From JAYEJW01 sp034716535 (lineage in GTDB: Bacteria; Pseudomonadota; Gammaproteobacteria; Chromatiales; Chromatiaceae): DNA of 61,477 bases. The notes beneath the pieces were generated by a model. That model was not told the origin of the DNA. It saw nothing but the letters and a program-made list of their open reading frames with translations, and made no database searches. Positions 60,049 to 61,477 of the stretch are shown here, piece by piece (position 1 is the first letter of the stretch; the number at the start of each line of letters is the position of its first letter). The translations under genes and the position numbers were made by a program. The stretch is taken from the NCBI GenBank assembly GCA_034716535.1, contig JAYEJW010000432.1, forward strand, positions 1-61,477, read 5' to 3'.

Positions 60049-61477
60049 TCAGCCCTCGCCGATCTCGCTGCTCGCAGGCGCAGATTCCGCTTTCCCGGCG
60101 TCCTGACCCGCACTCATCAGATTGCGCAGCGTGACGCTGAGCTCCTGATCAAGCTCCGCGAAGCGATCCCAGTCCCCTTCGGGAATCTCTTCGCCCATGC
60201 GCATAAGGCTGCGAAAAACCTTGCTGCGGGCGATCTCCTCCGGCGCAATTCCCGCCCCCAGCAGTTTTTCCGTTCCTTCGATGAAGCTCCCGATGAGCCG
60301 CATCATCACCGCCTGACGGGCAGGGGTGGCGTAACGGTCGATCTCGGAGAAGGCGGACTGGCGCAGGAATGCCTGGTTCACCAGCTGGGCACAGAGCAGG
60401 ATAAGGCGCTGGCGCTCCGGCATGGCGTCGCGGCCGATGATACGGGCCATTCGCTCGAGGCGCGCCTCCTCTTCAAGCAAGGTGAGGAAGCGTCTGCGCA
60501 GCTCCTCCCAACGCGTGCACCCCTGGTCGTGCCACCAGCGGGCCATGCCCTTGGCGACGACGCTGTAGGACTGAAGCGGGTGAATCGCCGGATAGAAGCG
60601 GGCCTGGGCCCGGAGCACGTCGAGCGCCCACAGACAACCCACGTATCGTCTGGTATGCATGGTCACCGGCTCGGAGAAGTCGCCGGAGGGCGGACTCACC
60701 GCCCCCAGCACGGTCACCGACCCGGTGCCGCCACCGAGGGTGTGCACCTTCGCCGCACGCTCGTAGAAGTCCGCCAGGCGGCTGCTGAGGTATGCCGGAT
60801 AACCGCTCTCGCCGGGAAGCTCGCCCAAGCGCCCGGAGACCTCCCGCAGGGCCTCGGCCCAGCGGCTGGTGGAGTCCGCCATCAGGGTCACGTTCAGTCC
60901 CTGGTCCCTGAAGTACTCCGCAACCGTGATTCCCGTGTAGATGCTGGCCTCGCGGGCGGACACGGGCATGTTCGAGGTATTGGCGATGACCACTGTGCGC
61001 TCCAGCAGCCGTCGGCCGCTGCGTGGATCCTCCAGCTCCGTAAACTCCTCCAGCAAGCCCGCCAGCTCGTTGCCGCGCTCGCCGCAGCCCACGTAGACGA
61101 TCACATCCGCGTTGCACCACTTGGCAACCGTCTCAAGCAACACTGTCTTGCCGGTGCCGAATCCCCCGGGGACCGAGGCGGTACCGCCCCGCGCGACAGG
61201 GAACAGGCAATCCAGGATCCGTTGTCCGGTCAGCATGGGCTCGTTCGCGGGAAGGCGCTTCGACACCGGCCGCGGAATACGCACCGGCCAGCGATGGCTC
61301 ATGGCCAGATCCCGGATCTCCCCGGAGTCGCTTCGCACGCGGCAGACGACCTCGTCCTCGCGATACTGGCCGGCATCGGCAATCTCCACTACCTCCGCTT
61401 CGGGCAAGTCCGGAGGCACCAGACAGTTCTGCAGGGTCCCGGTACCGTTCTCGACCTCCCCCAGCACCTTGCCCGGT
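60049..61477 (-). CDS. V/A-type ATP synthase subunit A (5' end outside the window)
   Basis: Catalytic nucleotide-binding subunit; at least 475 codons are visible, while full-length proteins are about 580-600, so roughly 110 N-terminal residues lie beyond the right edge. Walker A is GGFGTGKT (about 61167-61144), preceded by the DCLFPVARGGTASVPG region typical of V/A-type A subunits. Other blocks include VIANTSNMPVSAREASIYTG, VTLMADSTSRWAEALREVSG and GAVSPPSGDFSEPVTMHTRR. The frame remains open to the edge. ATP or pyrophosphate coupling to H+ or Na+ cannot be read from these subunits. Confidence 0.95.
   Translation of the reverse strand, partial: PGKVLGEVENGTGTLQNCLVPPDLPEAEVVEIADAGQYREDEVVCRVRSDSGEIRDLAMSHRWPVRIPRPVSKRLPANEPMLTGQRILDCLFPVARGGTASVPGGFGTGKTVLLETVAKWCNADVIVYVGCGERGNELAGLLEEFTELEDPRSGRRLLERTVVIANTSNMPVSAREASIYTGITVAEYFRDQGLNVTLMADSTSRWAEALREVSGRLGELPGESGYPAYLSSRLADFYERAAKVHTLGGGTGSVTVLGAVSPPSGDFSEPVTMHTRRYVGCLWALDVLRAQARFYPAIHPLQSYSVVAKGMARWWHDQGCTRWEELRRRFLTLLEEEARLERMARIIGRDAMPERQRLILLCAQLVNQAFLRQSAFSEIDRYATPARQAVMMRLIGSFIEGTEKLLGAGIAPEEIARSKVFRSLMRMGEEIPEGDWDRFAELDQELSVTLRNLMSAGQDAGKAESAPASSEIGEG

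Overview
This 61.5 kb window is a GC-rich chromosomal segment that looks gammaproteobacterial. It carries NagZ, RlmD, a CysM-RlmD-HPt neighbourhood, TcdA, a DUF2058 protein, Skp/OmpH, a YdcH-type DUF465 protein and ValS. A Gly/Tyr-rich secreted protein resembles sulfur-globule envelope proteins, so a sulfur-oxidising member of the Chromatiales or a relative is a reasonable guess, but not proven. I saw no rRNA, tRNA, CRISPR array, prophage or complete insertion sequence.

Layout. 0.1-10 kb is almost entirely minus strand. It holds methylthioinosine phosphorylase, a hemerythrin-like protein, hypoxanthine phosphoribosyltransferase, NagZ, and a tightly packed peptide-ABC-transporter/YkuD operon running on from cysM, rlmD and a CYTH protein. 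10-16 kb holds a stand-alone HPt protein and a Pat-like acyl-CoA-synthetase/acetyltransferase divergent from a histone-deacetylase-family (AcuC-like) gene, then a small membrane protein and a secreted dienelactone hydrolase. 16-22 kb carries two convergent secreted proteins sharing an RVLDTR-type beta repeat, a DedA protein and a membrane GGDEF-EAL protein. 22-31 kb is mostly housekeeping: a gene remnant, tcdA, tatD, DUF2058, Skp, DUF465, an MBL hydrolase, a hypothetical protein and a very long DUF349 protein.

31-34 kb clusters a universal stress protein with three small secreted orphans: a duplicated six-cysteine protein, the Gly/Tyr-rich protein, and a four-repeat C-x15-C protein. 34-40 kb has divergent ppdK and valS. 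40.4-42.2 kb contains a palindromic, MITE-like repeat family flanking an orphan membrane-anchored protein. 42-56 kb has two RND efflux adaptor/permease pairs (neither with an outer-membrane channel), a doubly deleted dicarboxylate symporter gene, ispG, a Tnr3-like Nudix hydrolase and a response-regulator/class III cyclase. 56-61.5 kb has pssA, a small HMA-like protein and the A-B-D end of a V/A-type ATPase operon; subunit A runs off the right edge.

Functional links. Methylthioinosine phosphorylase releases hypoxanthine, which the nearby phosphoribosyltransferase can salvage. NagZ, the peptide importer and a YkuD enzyme without a signal peptide together suggest cytoplasmic peptidoglycan recycling. 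The acetyltransferase and deacetylase form a plausible reversible acylation pair.
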